DNA of 35,600 bases. Origin: Halorubrum halodurans. Its GTDB lineage: Archaea > Halobacteriota > Halobacteria > Halobacteriales > Haloferacaceae. Positions 15,164-22,652 of the stretch are shown piece after piece. The stretch covers positions 1 to 35,600 of the forward strand of contig NZ_NHPJ01000049.1 in assembly GCF_002252985.1 (NCBI RefSeq). The letters run 5' to 3'. The notes beneath the pieces are model-generated. The model was not told the origin of the DNA. It saw only the letters and a program-made list of their open reading frames with translations, and ran no database searches. The position numbers and the translations under genes were made by a program. Position 1 is the first letter of the stretch; each line of letters starts with the position of its first letter.

Positions 15164-16528
15164 TCACCCGACCGCGACGCCGGCACCGACGCCGACCGCG
15201 AGGGCGGCGCCCGAGAGCGTCGCGAGGAAGTTGACGGCCTGGTTGCCGACCCGGTCGCCCTCGACCAGCGCGCCGAGGAGGCTGTCGACGGTCATGCCGA
15301 ACACGCCCGCGAGGACGACGATCCCGCCGGCGCGGAGGGCGCCGCCGCCGACGACCGGATCGACGACCGGCAGCGGGACGGCGGCGAGGGACGCGATCAA
15401 CGCCGCCCCGGCGAGGCCGGCGAGCTCGCCCTGCCAGGTCACGGCGCCGTCGGTCCCCGGCTCCGCCGGCCGGAGCGTCGTGATCAGCCGCGGGGCGTCG
15501 AAGAGCCCGCCGATCTCCGAGGAGAGCGTGTCCGCCATCGCGGTGGCGACCGCGCCGGCGAACGCGAGCCGGAAGATCCACTCGGGGACGCCGACGTGGG
15601 GGGCCGCGGCGTAGCCGAGGAGCGCCGCGAGCGCGACCGCGGAGTTGGCGAGGACGTTGCCCGTCCCGCGCGCGCCCTGGTTCTCCTGGGCGACGCCGCG
15701 GTCCGCCTTCTCGTCGAAACGGTACTTCGAGGCGAGCCCGCCGACCGCGTAGAAGGCCATCAGCGTGAGGAACCAGGCCACGCCGCCGAGCACGACGGTG
15801 AGAAGCGAGAGCAACACGCCGGTGAGCATCCCCGGCACCGAGGCGGCCCCGAGCGCGTACGAGGCGTAGCCGAGGGCGGCCGTCACGGCGAGCGCCGCGA
15901 CGACGCCGACGGGGGTCACGGTCGGATCGAGCGCCGTGAACCCCCACGCCACCAGCGCCACGACGACGACGGTGATGTGGGCGTCGCGCGCGTACACCAG
16001 CGAACGGACCAGCGCCGCGGTCAGGACCGCGACTGAGCCGAGGAACGCGAACGCGGGGAACGCGCCGGCGAGCGCGTCGCCGCCGCCGCCACCGACGAGG
16101 GAGGCCGCCGCGCCGGAGACGACCTGTCCGACCGCCGCGGCGACGCCGCCCGCGAGGAGGTAGCCGGCGACGAGCCGGAACTCGTCGTCGGAGCGCGTCC
16201 CGACGAGCTCCCGACCGAGTCGCCCGCCGCCGACCGCGAGCGCGGCCGCGGCGAACGCTCCCGCGGGCAGGGGAACGGGGGGAAACGTGGCGACGAGCGC
16301 GAGCCCGGCGAGCGAGAGCGAGAACGCGCCGACGCCATAGAGGCGTTCCTCCTCCCTGTCGCCGGGCAGCGCCAGGGTCTCGAACCACTCCCCGTCGCGG
16401 ATGCCGAGGAGGAACGTGCCGGCGGCGGCGAGGAACGGGACGGCGGCGGCGGTGCCGAGCGCCGGCGCGAACGCCGCGAGCGCGGCCACCGCGGCGAACA
16501 CGCTCGCGCGTCTGAGCCTCCGATACAC
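15164..16528 (-). CDS. DUF92 family membrane protein (leaderless GTG start)
   Basis: The protein has 454 residues and about ten or more hydrophobic segments. The C-terminal 250 residues match the DUF92 family: FDEKADRGVAQENQGARGTG, GYAAAPHVGVPEW and the ADTLSSEIG stretch with FDAPRLITT. Plant homologues act on phytyl phosphate and related lipids, so an isoprenoid-phosphate role is possible. I chose the GTG at 16528: a TATA-like ggttaagtgg lies about 28 bases upstream, and translation upstream of it would run through a repeat. The extra N-terminal 200 residues are also transmembrane. It is the first gene of an operon with the acetyltransferase. Confidence 0.87.
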   Translation of the reverse strand: MYRRLRRASVFAAVAALAAFAPALGTAAAVPFLAAAGTFLLGIRDGEWFETLALPGDREEERLYGVGAFSLSLAGLALVATFPPVPLPAGAFAAAALAVGGGRLGRELVGTRSDDEFRLVAGYLLAGGVAAAVGQVVSGAAASLVGGGGGDALAGAFPAFAFLGSVAVLTAALVRSLVYARDAHITVVVVALVAWGFTALDPTVTPVGVVAALAVTAALGYASYALGAASVPGMLTGVLLSLLTVVLGGVAWFLTLMAFYAVGGLASKYRFDEKADRGVAQENQGARGTGNVLANSAVALAALLGYAAAPHVGVPEWIFRLAFAGAVATAMADTLSSEIGGLFDAPRLITTLRPAEPGTDGAVTWQGELAGLAGAALIASLAAVPLPVVDPVVGGGALRAGGIVVLAGVFGMTVDSLLGALVEGDRVGNQAVNFLATLSGAALAVGVGAGVAVG

Positions 16529-16551
16529 GCTCGGGAGTACCCGCGACGACC

Positions 16552-16559
16552 ACTTAACC
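16552..16559 (-). promoter_or_regulatory. TATA-like box deciding the DUF92 start
   Basis: The minus strand reads ggttaagtgg here, about 28 bases before a GTG codon at 16528. This supports a leaderless GTG start. Confidence 0.55.
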
Positions 16560-16606
16560 CTCCCGACAGCGGGGCGGCGTGGTCGTCCGGCGGCCGACCG
16601 GAAGAC

Positions 16607-16709
16607 GGCTGACGGTCGAAAGACGGCGACGGACGGCTGACGGTCGAAAGACGGCGACGGACGGCTGACGGTCGAAAGACGGCGACGGACGGCTGACGGT
16701 CGAAAGACG
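16607..16709. repeat. 28-bp perfect tandem repeat array (about 3.7 units)
   Basis: Units start with ggctgacggtcgaaagac at 16607, 16635, 16663 and 16691. The first three are full length and identical; the last stops after about 19 bases. The array sits between the DUF92 promoter and the end of the 37-residue gene. There are no spacers, so it is not CRISPR. Confidence 0.93.
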
Positions 16710-16764
16710 ACGGTCCGGCGGCTCGGCGGCATCCGTGACGAGACGGGAGCGACGTCGACGCGGC

Positions 16765-16878
16765 TCAGTACCGGTACTCGTTGAACTGGACCGCGTGACC
16801 CTCGATGACCGGAACCTCGTCCTCGGGGTCGGCTTCGTCGTCGTCCGCGGCCGCGTCGTGTGAGTCAACCGCTGTCAT
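16765..16878 (-). CDS. Small acidic protein, 37 residues
   Basis: The frame encodes a disordered acidic N-terminus with runs of Asp, Glu and Ala, then a conserved-looking tail PVIEGHAVQFNEYRY. A clear TATA-like aatttatgta (16902-16909 on the minus strand) is centred 27 bases before the ATG, as good as that of any large gene here. It is too short for most gene callers. I do not recognise the family. The tail looks like a short beta hairpin or binding peptide. It lies between the HAD hydrolase and the 28-bp array. Confidence 0.6.
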   Translation of the reverse strand: MTAVDSHDAAADDDEADPEDEVPVIEGHAVQFNEYRY

Positions 16879-16935
16879 GCCTCGACGGTCACCGTACTCC
16901 TACATAAATTATGCGGAAATAACGTCCGGCTTCGG

Positions 16936-17715
16936 TCACTCGAGCACTCGGTCGATCTCGCCGAGGTGCTCGAGGACGTGGTCCGGTTCGAGGTCGGTGT
17001 CGGCGAGGTCGGCCTCGTCGGTGACGCCCGACAGCACGAGGACGGTGGTCATCCCGGCGCGCGCGCCGAGCGCGACGTCGGTGTCGAGGCGGTCGCCGAC
17101 GACGAGACACTGCTCGGGCGGATACGGGAGCCGGTCGCGGACCATCTCGATGGCGGGATCGGAGGGCTTCCCGAGGACCACGTCGGGGTCGCGCTCGGCG
17201 ACGGCCGCGACCGCGCGGATCACCGCGCCGGACCCCGGAACGTCCCGCTCGGCCGCGGGGATGACCACGTCGGGGTCGGTCCCGATGAACGGGATGCCGC
17301 GGTCGAGCGCCCACAGGGCCGTACAGAGGTCGTCGTAGTCGAACGACCGGTCGATCGAGGCGACGAACGCGTCGGCGGCCTCGACGTCCTCCGTCGTCGA
17401 GAGCCCCGCGTCGGCGAACTGCTCCAGGAGGCCGGGGTCACCCAGACAGAACAGGTCGTCGCGGGCGTGGTGCTCGCGGAGGTACGCCGTGGTCACGCTC
17501 CCGGCGGTGATCACGTCCTCCGCGGTCGCGTCGTACCCCGCCGCGCCCAGCCGGTCGACGTACGCCGGCGGCGCCTTCGTCGGGTTGTTCGAGACGAACA
17601 GCGTCTCGACGTCGGCCTCGCGAAGCCGGCGGTAGCCCGACGGCGCGCCGGGGATCGGATCGTCGCCGCGCACCACCGTCCCGTCGACGTCGAGGACGGC
17701 ACCGGAGAACTCCAT
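16936..17715 (-). CDS. HAD superfamily IIA hydrolase (NagD-like phosphatase)
   Basis: The 259-residue protein fits the HAD-IIA group with a C2 cap. Motif I is DVDGT (9-13) with the nucleophile D9 and the acid D11. FVSNNPTK is motif II, LGKPSDPAIE provides the motif III lysine, and VVGDRLDTDVALGARAGM is motif IV. It should remove phosphate from a small metabolite. The start ATG 17715 has a TATA-like ccatacgg near 17742. It is divergent from GTP cyclohydrolase III with 169 bases between starts. This suggests a role in flavin or F420 precursor synthesis, but that is inference. Members of this group also hydrolyse 4-nitrophenyl phosphate, nucleotides or phosphoglycolate. Confidence 0.9.
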   Translation of the reverse strand: MEFSGAVLDVDGTVVRGDDPIPGAPSGYRRLREADVETLFVSNNPTKAPPAYVDRLGAAGYDATAEDVITAGSVTTAYLREHHARDDLFCLGDPGLLEQFADAGLSTTEDVEAADAFVASIDRSFDYDDLCTALWALDRGIPFIGTDPDVVIPAAERDVPGSGAVIRAVAAVAERDPDVVLGKPSDPAIEMVRDRLPYPPEQCLVVGDRLDTDVALGARAGMTTVLVLSGVTDEADLADTDLEPDHVLEHLGEIDRVLE

Positions 17716-17772
17716 GTCCGTCCGTGGGCCGCCGTCGCCGTATGGGTTGCGCTCGGTCGGCGGTCGGACGAT

Positions 17773-17799
17773 CCAGCCGGCCCAGCCGGCCCAGCCGGC
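17773..17799. repeat. Three tandem 9-bp units in a divergent promoter region
   Basis: The unit ccagccggc occurs three times in a row between the HAD and cyclohydrolase III genes. It could be replication slippage or a repeated operator; nothing in the sequence decides. Confidence 0.7.
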
Positions 17800-17884
17800 C
17801 CGACGATCGTTCCAACACCGGGATCGATCGCAGCTTCGTGATAACGGAAGCGTAAAGCGGCGCCGGTCCGAATCGAGGCGTACT

Positions 17885-18628
17885 GTGACGACGACCCAGG
17901 TGACCCTCGTCCAGATCGACAACTACGGACCGTGGACGGTGACGCCGAAGCCTCGACGGGAGATGGACCTCCAGAGCCTCCAGTCCCGCCTCTTCGCCGA
18001 CATCGCCGAGTTCCTCGGCCACCGCGACGGGTACGCCTTCTTCACCCGCTTCGACAACATGATCGCGGTGACGAACGGGGTCGACGGCGACGCCCACGCC
18101 ACGCTACAGGAGTCGATCGGCAACCGCTATCCGGTGACCGTCAGCCTCGGCACCGCCGTGAGCGATCGACCGATCGACGCCCTGGAGGCGGCCAACGCCC
18201 GGCTCCAGACGGAGGGGAGCGCGCAGGACGAGGGACGAACCGAGGTCGCCGGCGACGTCCAGATCGCCCACTTCGACGTGGTGAACGTGACCGGCAAGTA
18301 CACCGACCGACTCAACGAGTTCGACACGTTCATCGACATCGAGCGGGCGTACGCGTCGCTGATGCGGTACCTCCGGCGCGAGCACGGCGCGCTCTCCTTC
18401 TTCGTCGGCGGCGACAACGTGATCGCGGTCTGTCCGGACATGCCCGAGTCCGCGTTCGTGGATGCGGTCGACCACGTCGTCGCCGACGTCGACGTGGAGC
18501 TTCAGGTCGGCATCGGCCACGGGGCCTCCGCCCACGAGGCCGGGTTCGCCGCGAAACACGCGCTGGAGGACTGCCGTCACGCCGGGACCGCGGTCGAGCT
18601 GTTCGGCGCGCCCGCCGCGAGCGACTGA
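17885..18628 (+). CDS. arfA: GTP cyclohydrolase III (GTP cyclohydrolase IIa)
   Basis: This archaeal enzyme opens GTP to a formylamino-pyrimidine nucleotide (FAPy), the first step toward riboflavin and the deazaflavin of F420. The protein has 247 residues, the usual length. Two duplicated GGDEF-like halves are visible: FFTRFDNMIAV (about 46-56) and SFFVGGDNVIAV (about 171-182), with metal-binding Asp residues in each. The GTG at 17885 gives the expected VTLVQIDNYGPWTVTP start. A TATA-like gcgtaaagc sits about 30 bases upstream, near 17855. The glycosyltransferase gene begins one base after the stop, so the two are cotranscribed. The name arfA follows the archaeal riboflavin literature. Confidence 0.93.
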   Translation: MTTTQVTLVQIDNYGPWTVTPKPRREMDLQSLQSRLFADIAEFLGHRDGYAFFTRFDNMIAVTNGVDGDAHATLQESIGNRYPVTVSLGTAVSDRPIDALEAANARLQTEGSAQDEGRTEVAGDVQIAHFDVVNVTGKYTDRLNEFDTFIDIERAYASLMRYLRREHGALSFFVGGDNVIAVCPDMPESAFVDAVDHVVADVDVELQVGIGHGASAHEAGFAAKHALEDCRHAGTAVELFGAPAASD

Positions 18629-18629
18629 G

Positions 18630-19853
18630 ATGGGCGATCGGGGCGGCGGCTCCGAGGGCGAGGCCTCCGATGCCGACGAGGGGGCCGATGCCCCCCATGT
18701 CGGGATCGTCGTCTACGGCGATCTCGACGTCCGATCGGGAGGATTCCTCTACGACCGACGGCTCGCCGACCACCTCGCGGACCGCGGCTGGACGGTCGAG
18801 GTCGTCTCGCTGCCCGAGCGGTCCTACCGCCGGTCGCTCCTCACGAACCTCGCGCCCGGACTGGTCGATCGCCTCGACCGCGTCGACGTCGTCGTCGAGG
18901 ACGCCTACTGCGGCCCGTCGCTGTTCCTCGCGAACCGCAGGGTCGGGACGCCCGTGGTCGCGCTGGTCCACTACCTCCGGTCGGCGGTCGTCGGCAAGGG
19001 CGTCGGCGGCCGGGTCGTCCGGGCGATCGAGCGCGACTACCTCGGGACCGCGGACGCGTACGTGTTCAACAGCCGGCCGACGCGGGAGGCCGTCGCCGAT
19101 CTGTGCGGCGTCGGCGGCTCCGGTCGGATCGGGGATCCCGAGCGGACCGAGGGGACGGCCGGGACGTCGCTTCCGGGCGTCGTCGCGCCCCCCGCCGGCG
19201 ACCGGCTCGGGACCGCCCCGGCGCTCTCCGGCGACCGGCTGACGCGGGACCCGTTCCAGGTGGTCGCCGTCGGCAACGTCACCCCGCGGAAGGGGATCGC
19301 GACCCTGATCCGGGGGCTGTCGCGTCTCGACGACGGGATCGACTGGCGGCTCCGGGTCGTCGGGGACGTGGACGTCGCGCCCGAGCACGTCGCGTCGCTG
19401 CGGGCGCTCGCCGACCGCCGCGGGGTGGCGGAGCGGGTGGCGTTCGCCGGGCGCGTCGACGACGACGCGCTCCGCGGGGAGCTGCGCTCGGCGCACCTCC
19501 TCGCGGTCCCCTCGCGATACGAGCCGTTCGGGATCGTCTACCTCGAGGGGATGGCGTTCGGGCTGCCGGCGATCGCCTCGGCGAACGGCGGCGCGAGCGA
19601 CTTCGTCGGCGACCACAACGGCGCGCTCGTCCCGCCCGGCGACGCCGAGGCCGTCGCGGACGCGATCGGTCCCCTCGCGCGCGACCGCGACCGCCTCCGC
19701 CGGCTGAGCGAGGCGGCCCGCGAGACGTTCCGGGGGCACCCGACGTGGAAGGAGACCTGCGGACGGGTCGAACGGTTCCTCCGCGGGGTCGTCGAGACCG
19801 GGACGGTCGACGGCGCCGCCGCGGCCGCCGAGACACACGAATATCACTACTGA
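18630..19853 (+). CDS. Glycosyltransferase family 4 (GT-B fold)
   Basis: The 407-residue protein has an N-terminal Rossmann half (HVGIVVYGDLDVRSGGFLY) and the C-terminal GT1-type half. VVAVGNVTPRKGI starts the nucleotide-sugar domain, and the E-x7-E donor motif is in EPFGIVYLEGMAFGLP (about 297-312). There is no membrane segment, so it acts at the cytosolic face. A low-complexity loop lies at about 165-200. It follows the cyclohydrolase gene with one base between stop and start. That pairing has no obvious biochemical logic. Acceptor and sugar are unknown; S-layer or lipid glycan synthesis is a general possibility. Confidence 0.9.
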   Translation: MGDRGGGSEGEASDADEGADAPHVGIVVYGDLDVRSGGFLYDRRLADHLADRGWTVEVVSLPERSYRRSLLTNLAPGLVDRLDRVDVVVEDAYCGPSLFLANRRVGTPVVALVHYLRSAVVGKGVGGRVVRAIERDYLGTADAYVFNSRPTREAVADLCGVGGSGRIGDPERTEGTAGTSLPGVVAPPAGDRLGTAPALSGDRLTRDPFQVVAVGNVTPRKGIATLIRGLSRLDDGIDWRLRVVGDVDVAPEHVASLRALADRRGVAERVAFAGRVDDDALRGELRSAHLLAVPSRYEPFGIVYLEGMAFGLPAIASANGGASDFVGDHNGALVPPGDAEAVADAIGPLARDRDRLRRLSEAARETFRGHPTWKETCGRVERFLRGVVETGTVDGAAAAAETHEYHY

Positions 19854-19902
19854 TAGTTTGCGTGTGATCTTTTTACGTCCGTGTCGAGAACGGCCGGATA
19901 GC

Positions 19903-20133
19903 ATGTCAGAAGAGATAGTCTTCGTCTGTACCGCGGAGGGGTGTGACGCCGGACCGTGGGAGGGGGCACACGACGCGATGGCCCACTGCGAGGAGGCCGC
20001 GGACCACGGCTACACGGGTCGGCCGCGATCGGAGGTCGACGTGGTGATCCCCGCGACCGCGGTCGAAAAGCGCGACAACCGGAACCTCCAGCACAAGGGT
20101 CATCCGGAGGGCGCGCTGGCGAACGACGACTGA
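19903..20133 (+). CDS. Small Cys/His-rich protein, hypothetical
   Basis: The 76-residue soluble protein has C9, C14, C29 and several histidines (H23, H28, H35), which could bind one metal ion. VDVVIPATAVEKRD is a beta-strand block. The ATG at 19903 follows a TATA-like ctttttacg at about 19870, some 30 bases upstream. I do not recognise the family. It converges on the next small gene with 24 bases between stops. Confidence 0.7.
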   Translation: MSEEIVFVCTAEGCDAGPWEGAHDAMAHCEEAADHGYTGRPRSEVDVVIPATAVEKRDNRNLQHKGHPEGALANDD

Positions 20134-20157
20134 GCCGGGGAGGTCCAGGCGCCGGCC

Positions 20158-20364
20158 TCACTCCTCCTCGAACAGCCCGAGGTCGTCGGCGACGAGGTCG
20201 GCCAGCCGGTCTTTGAGCCCCGGATCGACCTCCGCCACCTCCTCACCGTCGTGTTTCCCGTCGTTGTGCCGGGAGAGCGCGTCCGCCACGTCCGAGAGGG
20301 GAACCCGCGTCTCCGTCTCGCAGTCGGTACACACTATCGGGACGGTCGGCTCCTCGGAAGACAT
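20158..20364 (-). CDS. Small zinc-knuckle protein, hypothetical
   Basis: This 68-residue acidic protein has one CxxC (C12-x2-C15, IVCTDCETE) and an H-x5-H-type stretch (SRHNDGKHDGEE), which together could hold one zinc. The rest is an amphipathic acidic helix. The start at 20364 is supported by a TATA-like gactatatcgg near 20391, 27 bases upstream. The longer frame to 20523 overlaps the pitA promoter and is unlikely. It is divergent from pitA with 146 bases between starts. Function unknown. Confidence 0.75.
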   Translation of the reverse strand: MSSEEPTVPIVCTDCETETRVPLSDVADALSRHNDGKHDGEEVAEVDPGLKDRLADLVADDLGLFEEE

Positions 20365-20480
20365 CGCTCGGAGAGTGACGGGTGGCCGATATAGTCCTTC
20401 GGGACGCAGCGCGCGTCGCAGCCGGGCCGGATCGATCCGGCCCCGCCCGGATCGAGTCACGGCCGCGGGCGACTCGAAAA

Positions 20481-20488
20481 CCCCTAAG
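20481..20488 (+). promoter_or_regulatory. TATA-like box of pitA
   Basis: The box ccctaagtc lies 27 bases before ATG 20511, which supports a leaderless start and excludes the in-frame extension to 20382. Confidence 0.5.
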
Positions 20489-20510
20489 TCACGGCGACCC
20501 AACCTCGCGT

Positions 20511-22064
20511 ATGGTCGAGGCACCAGCGACGGAGGAAGGGTGGTTCGCGCTACACGAGTTCCGGTCGATCGACTGGGGTGCGTGGCGCGACGCGCCCGAG
20601 CGGAAGCGGGAACGCGCCGTCGAGGAGGGCCGGTCGTACCTGCTCCACCGCGAGAAGCTCGCGGCCGCCGACGCCGGCGACTCCGCGGTCTTCTCCGTGC
20701 TCGGACACAAGGCGGACCTGTTGACGATCCACTTCCGTCCGACGCTCGACGAGCTGTCGACGATCGAGCGCGGGTTCGAGAACACCGCGCTCGCCGAGTT
20801 CACGACCACCGAGTCGTCGTACGTCTCGGTCACGGAGGTGTCGGGGTACGTCTCGGACGCCTACTTCGAGGGCGACGAGGACGAGGTCGACGAGGAGCTC
20901 CGCCGGTACATCGAGGGGAAGCTGAAACCGGAGATCCCGGACGACGAGTACGTCTCCTTCTACCCGATGAGCAAGCGCCGCGGCGAGGAGTACAACTGGT
21001 ACGACCTCTCCTTCGAGGAGCGCGCCGATCTGATGGCCGGCCACGGCGACGTCGGTCGCGAGTACGCCGGACGGATCAAACAGGTGATCGCCTCCTCCGT
21101 CGGCTTCGACGACCACGAGTGGGGCGTGACCCTGTTCGGCTCGGACCCGACCGACATCAAGGACATCGTCTACGAGATGCGCTTCGACGAGGCCTCCTCG
21201 CGGTACGGCGAGTTCGGGCGGTTCTACGTCGGCCGCCGGTTCCCGCCGGGCGACCTCGGCGCGTACCTCGCCGGCGAGGCGGTCCCGACCGGCGACGCGG
21301 GCGGCGAGGGCGACGCTGACGGCCACCACGGCGACGGCGCACACGACCACCACGGCGAGGGTGGCTCGGCTCACGGCGATCACCCCCACGGGGACGGGAG
21401 CGCCGGCGGCGAGGGCGACCATCCCCACGGCGGGGACGACCACGCCCACGGTGACGCCGACGCCGGGGAGTCCGCCGACGCCGACGGGATCCGCGGCGAG
21501 CTCGCCGACCTCGACATCTACGCCGGCAAACCCCACGGGGAGGACGTGTTCGCGACGGTGCTGTACAGCGAGGCCGACGTCGACGACCTCTTCGAGGAGG
21601 TCCAGGGGCTCCGCGCCAACTTCGACCACTACGGCACCCACGTGAAGACCGCGGTGTACGAGGGCCGAGGGACCGACCGCGCCGCCGTCGTCTCCCTCTG
21701 GGAGACCTCCTCGGCGGCCGAGACCGCGGCCGGCTTCCTCTCTGAGCTGCCGGGGGTCGTGGGTCGCGCCGGCGAGGAGTCCGGCTTCGGGACGATGGGC
21801 ATGTTCTACACCGTCAAGCCCGAACACCGTGAGGACTTCACCGACACCTTCGACGAGGTCGGCGAGGCGCTCGCCGGGATGGACGGCCACCTCGAGACGG
21901 ACCTGATGGTGAACGTCGAGGACGAAAACGACATGTTCATCGCCAGCCAGTGGCGCGCGAAGGAGGACGCGATGGACTTCTTCGGCTCCGACGACTTCCG
22001 CGAGACCGTCAAGTGGGGTCGGGAGGTCCTCGCCGACCGGCCGCGACACGTCTTCCTGGCCTGA
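20511..22064 (+). CDS. pitA: PitA: chlorite-dismutase-like (coproheme decarboxylase) and monooxygenase fusion
   Basis: The 517-residue protein fuses a chlorite dismutase/HemQ-type domain (about 8-250) to an antibiotic biosynthesis monooxygenase (ABM)-type ferredoxin fold (about 325-515). This is the layout described for Haloferax PitA. YPMSKRRGEEYNWYDL includes the Tyr expected in coproheme decarboxylases, and H179 in LMAGHGDVGREY is the likely proximal heme ligand. A linker at about 265-325 is very rich in His, Gly and Asp, with HH and HPHGD repeats, and could bind metal ions. Haloarchaea make heme by the siroheme-type route, and this protein may perform or assist the last step in place of AhbD; that is inference. 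It appears monocistronic. Confidence 0.93.
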   Translation: MVEAPATEEGWFALHEFRSIDWGAWRDAPERKRERAVEEGRSYLLHREKLAAADAGDSAVFSVLGHKADLLTIHFRPTLDELSTIERGFENTALAEFTTTESSYVSVTEVSGYVSDAYFEGDEDEVDEELRRYIEGKLKPEIPDDEYVSFYPMSKRRGEEYNWYDLSFEERADLMAGHGDVGREYAGRIKQVIASSVGFDDHEWGVTLFGSDPTDIKDIVYEMRFDEASSRYGEFGRFYVGRRFPPGDLGAYLAGEAVPTGDAGGEGDADGHHGDGAHDHHGEGGSAHGDHPHGDGSAGGEGDHPHGGDDHAHGDADAGESADADGIRGELADLDIYAGKPHGEDVFATVLYSEADVDDLFEEVQGLRANFDHYGTHVKTAVYEGRGTDRAAVVSLWETSSAAETAAGFLSELPGVVGRAGEESGFGTMGMFYTVKPEHREDFTDTFDEVGEALAGMDGHLETDLMVNVEDENDMFIASQWRAKEDAMDFFGSDDFRETVKWGREVLADRPRHVFLA

Positions 22065-22163
22065 CGGCCGCGACGGTCCGGCCCGGCGGGTCGTCCCGAC
22101 CGGGCGGACCGTCGGCGGCGGCGACCGCACCCTTTTAACTTTCGCGTCGGCGAACGGTCGGGC

Positions 22164-22628
22164 ATGTTCGACACGATCGTGGTCGCGACGGACGGCTCCG
22201 ACAGCGTCGGTCGGGCGGTCGACGTCGCGATCGACCTGGCCGCCCGCTTCGACGCGGCGGTCCACGCGCTGTACGTCCTCGACACGGGCGAGGTCGAGTC
22301 GTCGCCCGACGAGGTGCGCGAGGACCTCCGCGACGCGCTCGACGACCACGGGGAGCGCGCGCTCGCGGCGGTCGTCGAGCGCGGGGCGGACCGCGACGAC
22401 GCCCTCGAGGTCGTGACCGACGTGCGCGAGGGGCGACCGGCCAGAGAGATCGTCTCGTACGCCGACGGGATCGGCGCCGACCTCGTCGTCACCGGGACCC
22501 GCGGGCGACACGGGGAGAACCGCTTTCTCATCGGGTCCGTCGCCGAGAACGTCGTCAGGACCTGTGACGTTCCCGTGTTGACGGTGCGCCGGCTCACGGA
22601 CGAGGACCCGCGGCGAGTCACGTTCTGA
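22164..22628 (+). CDS. Universal stress protein (UspA family)
   Basis: The 154-residue single-domain protein has the Usp fold and the ATP-binding signature G-x2-G-x9-G-S in GTRGRHGENRFLIGS, so it belongs to the nucleotide-binding class. MFDTIVVATDGSDS is the typical N-terminal strand and loop. Many haloarchaeal genomes carry dozens of such genes, so the specific stress is unknown. A TATA-like ccttttaac lies about 28 bases upstream, near 22135. It converges with the dehydrogenase gene (24 bases between stops). Confidence 0.93.
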   Translation: MFDTIVVATDGSDSVGRAVDVAIDLAARFDAAVHALYVLDTGEVESSPDEVREDLRDALDDHGERALAAVVERGADRDDALEVVTDVREGRPAREIVSYADGIGADLVVTGTRGRHGENRFLIGSVAENVVRTCDVPVLTVRRLTDEDPRRVTF

Positions 22629-22652
22629 TCGGCGATCCGGACGGCGGGTATC

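Noticed and set aside
16607..16709. CRISPR array
   Set aside because: The 28-bp units are directly adjacent with no spacers, and no cas gene is near.
20550..22511. A 653-codon open frame antisense to pitA
   Set aside because: It mirrors pitA and the stress-protein gene. High GC third positions keep antisense frames open, and its product is a low-complexity Val/Arg/Asp mixture with no domain.
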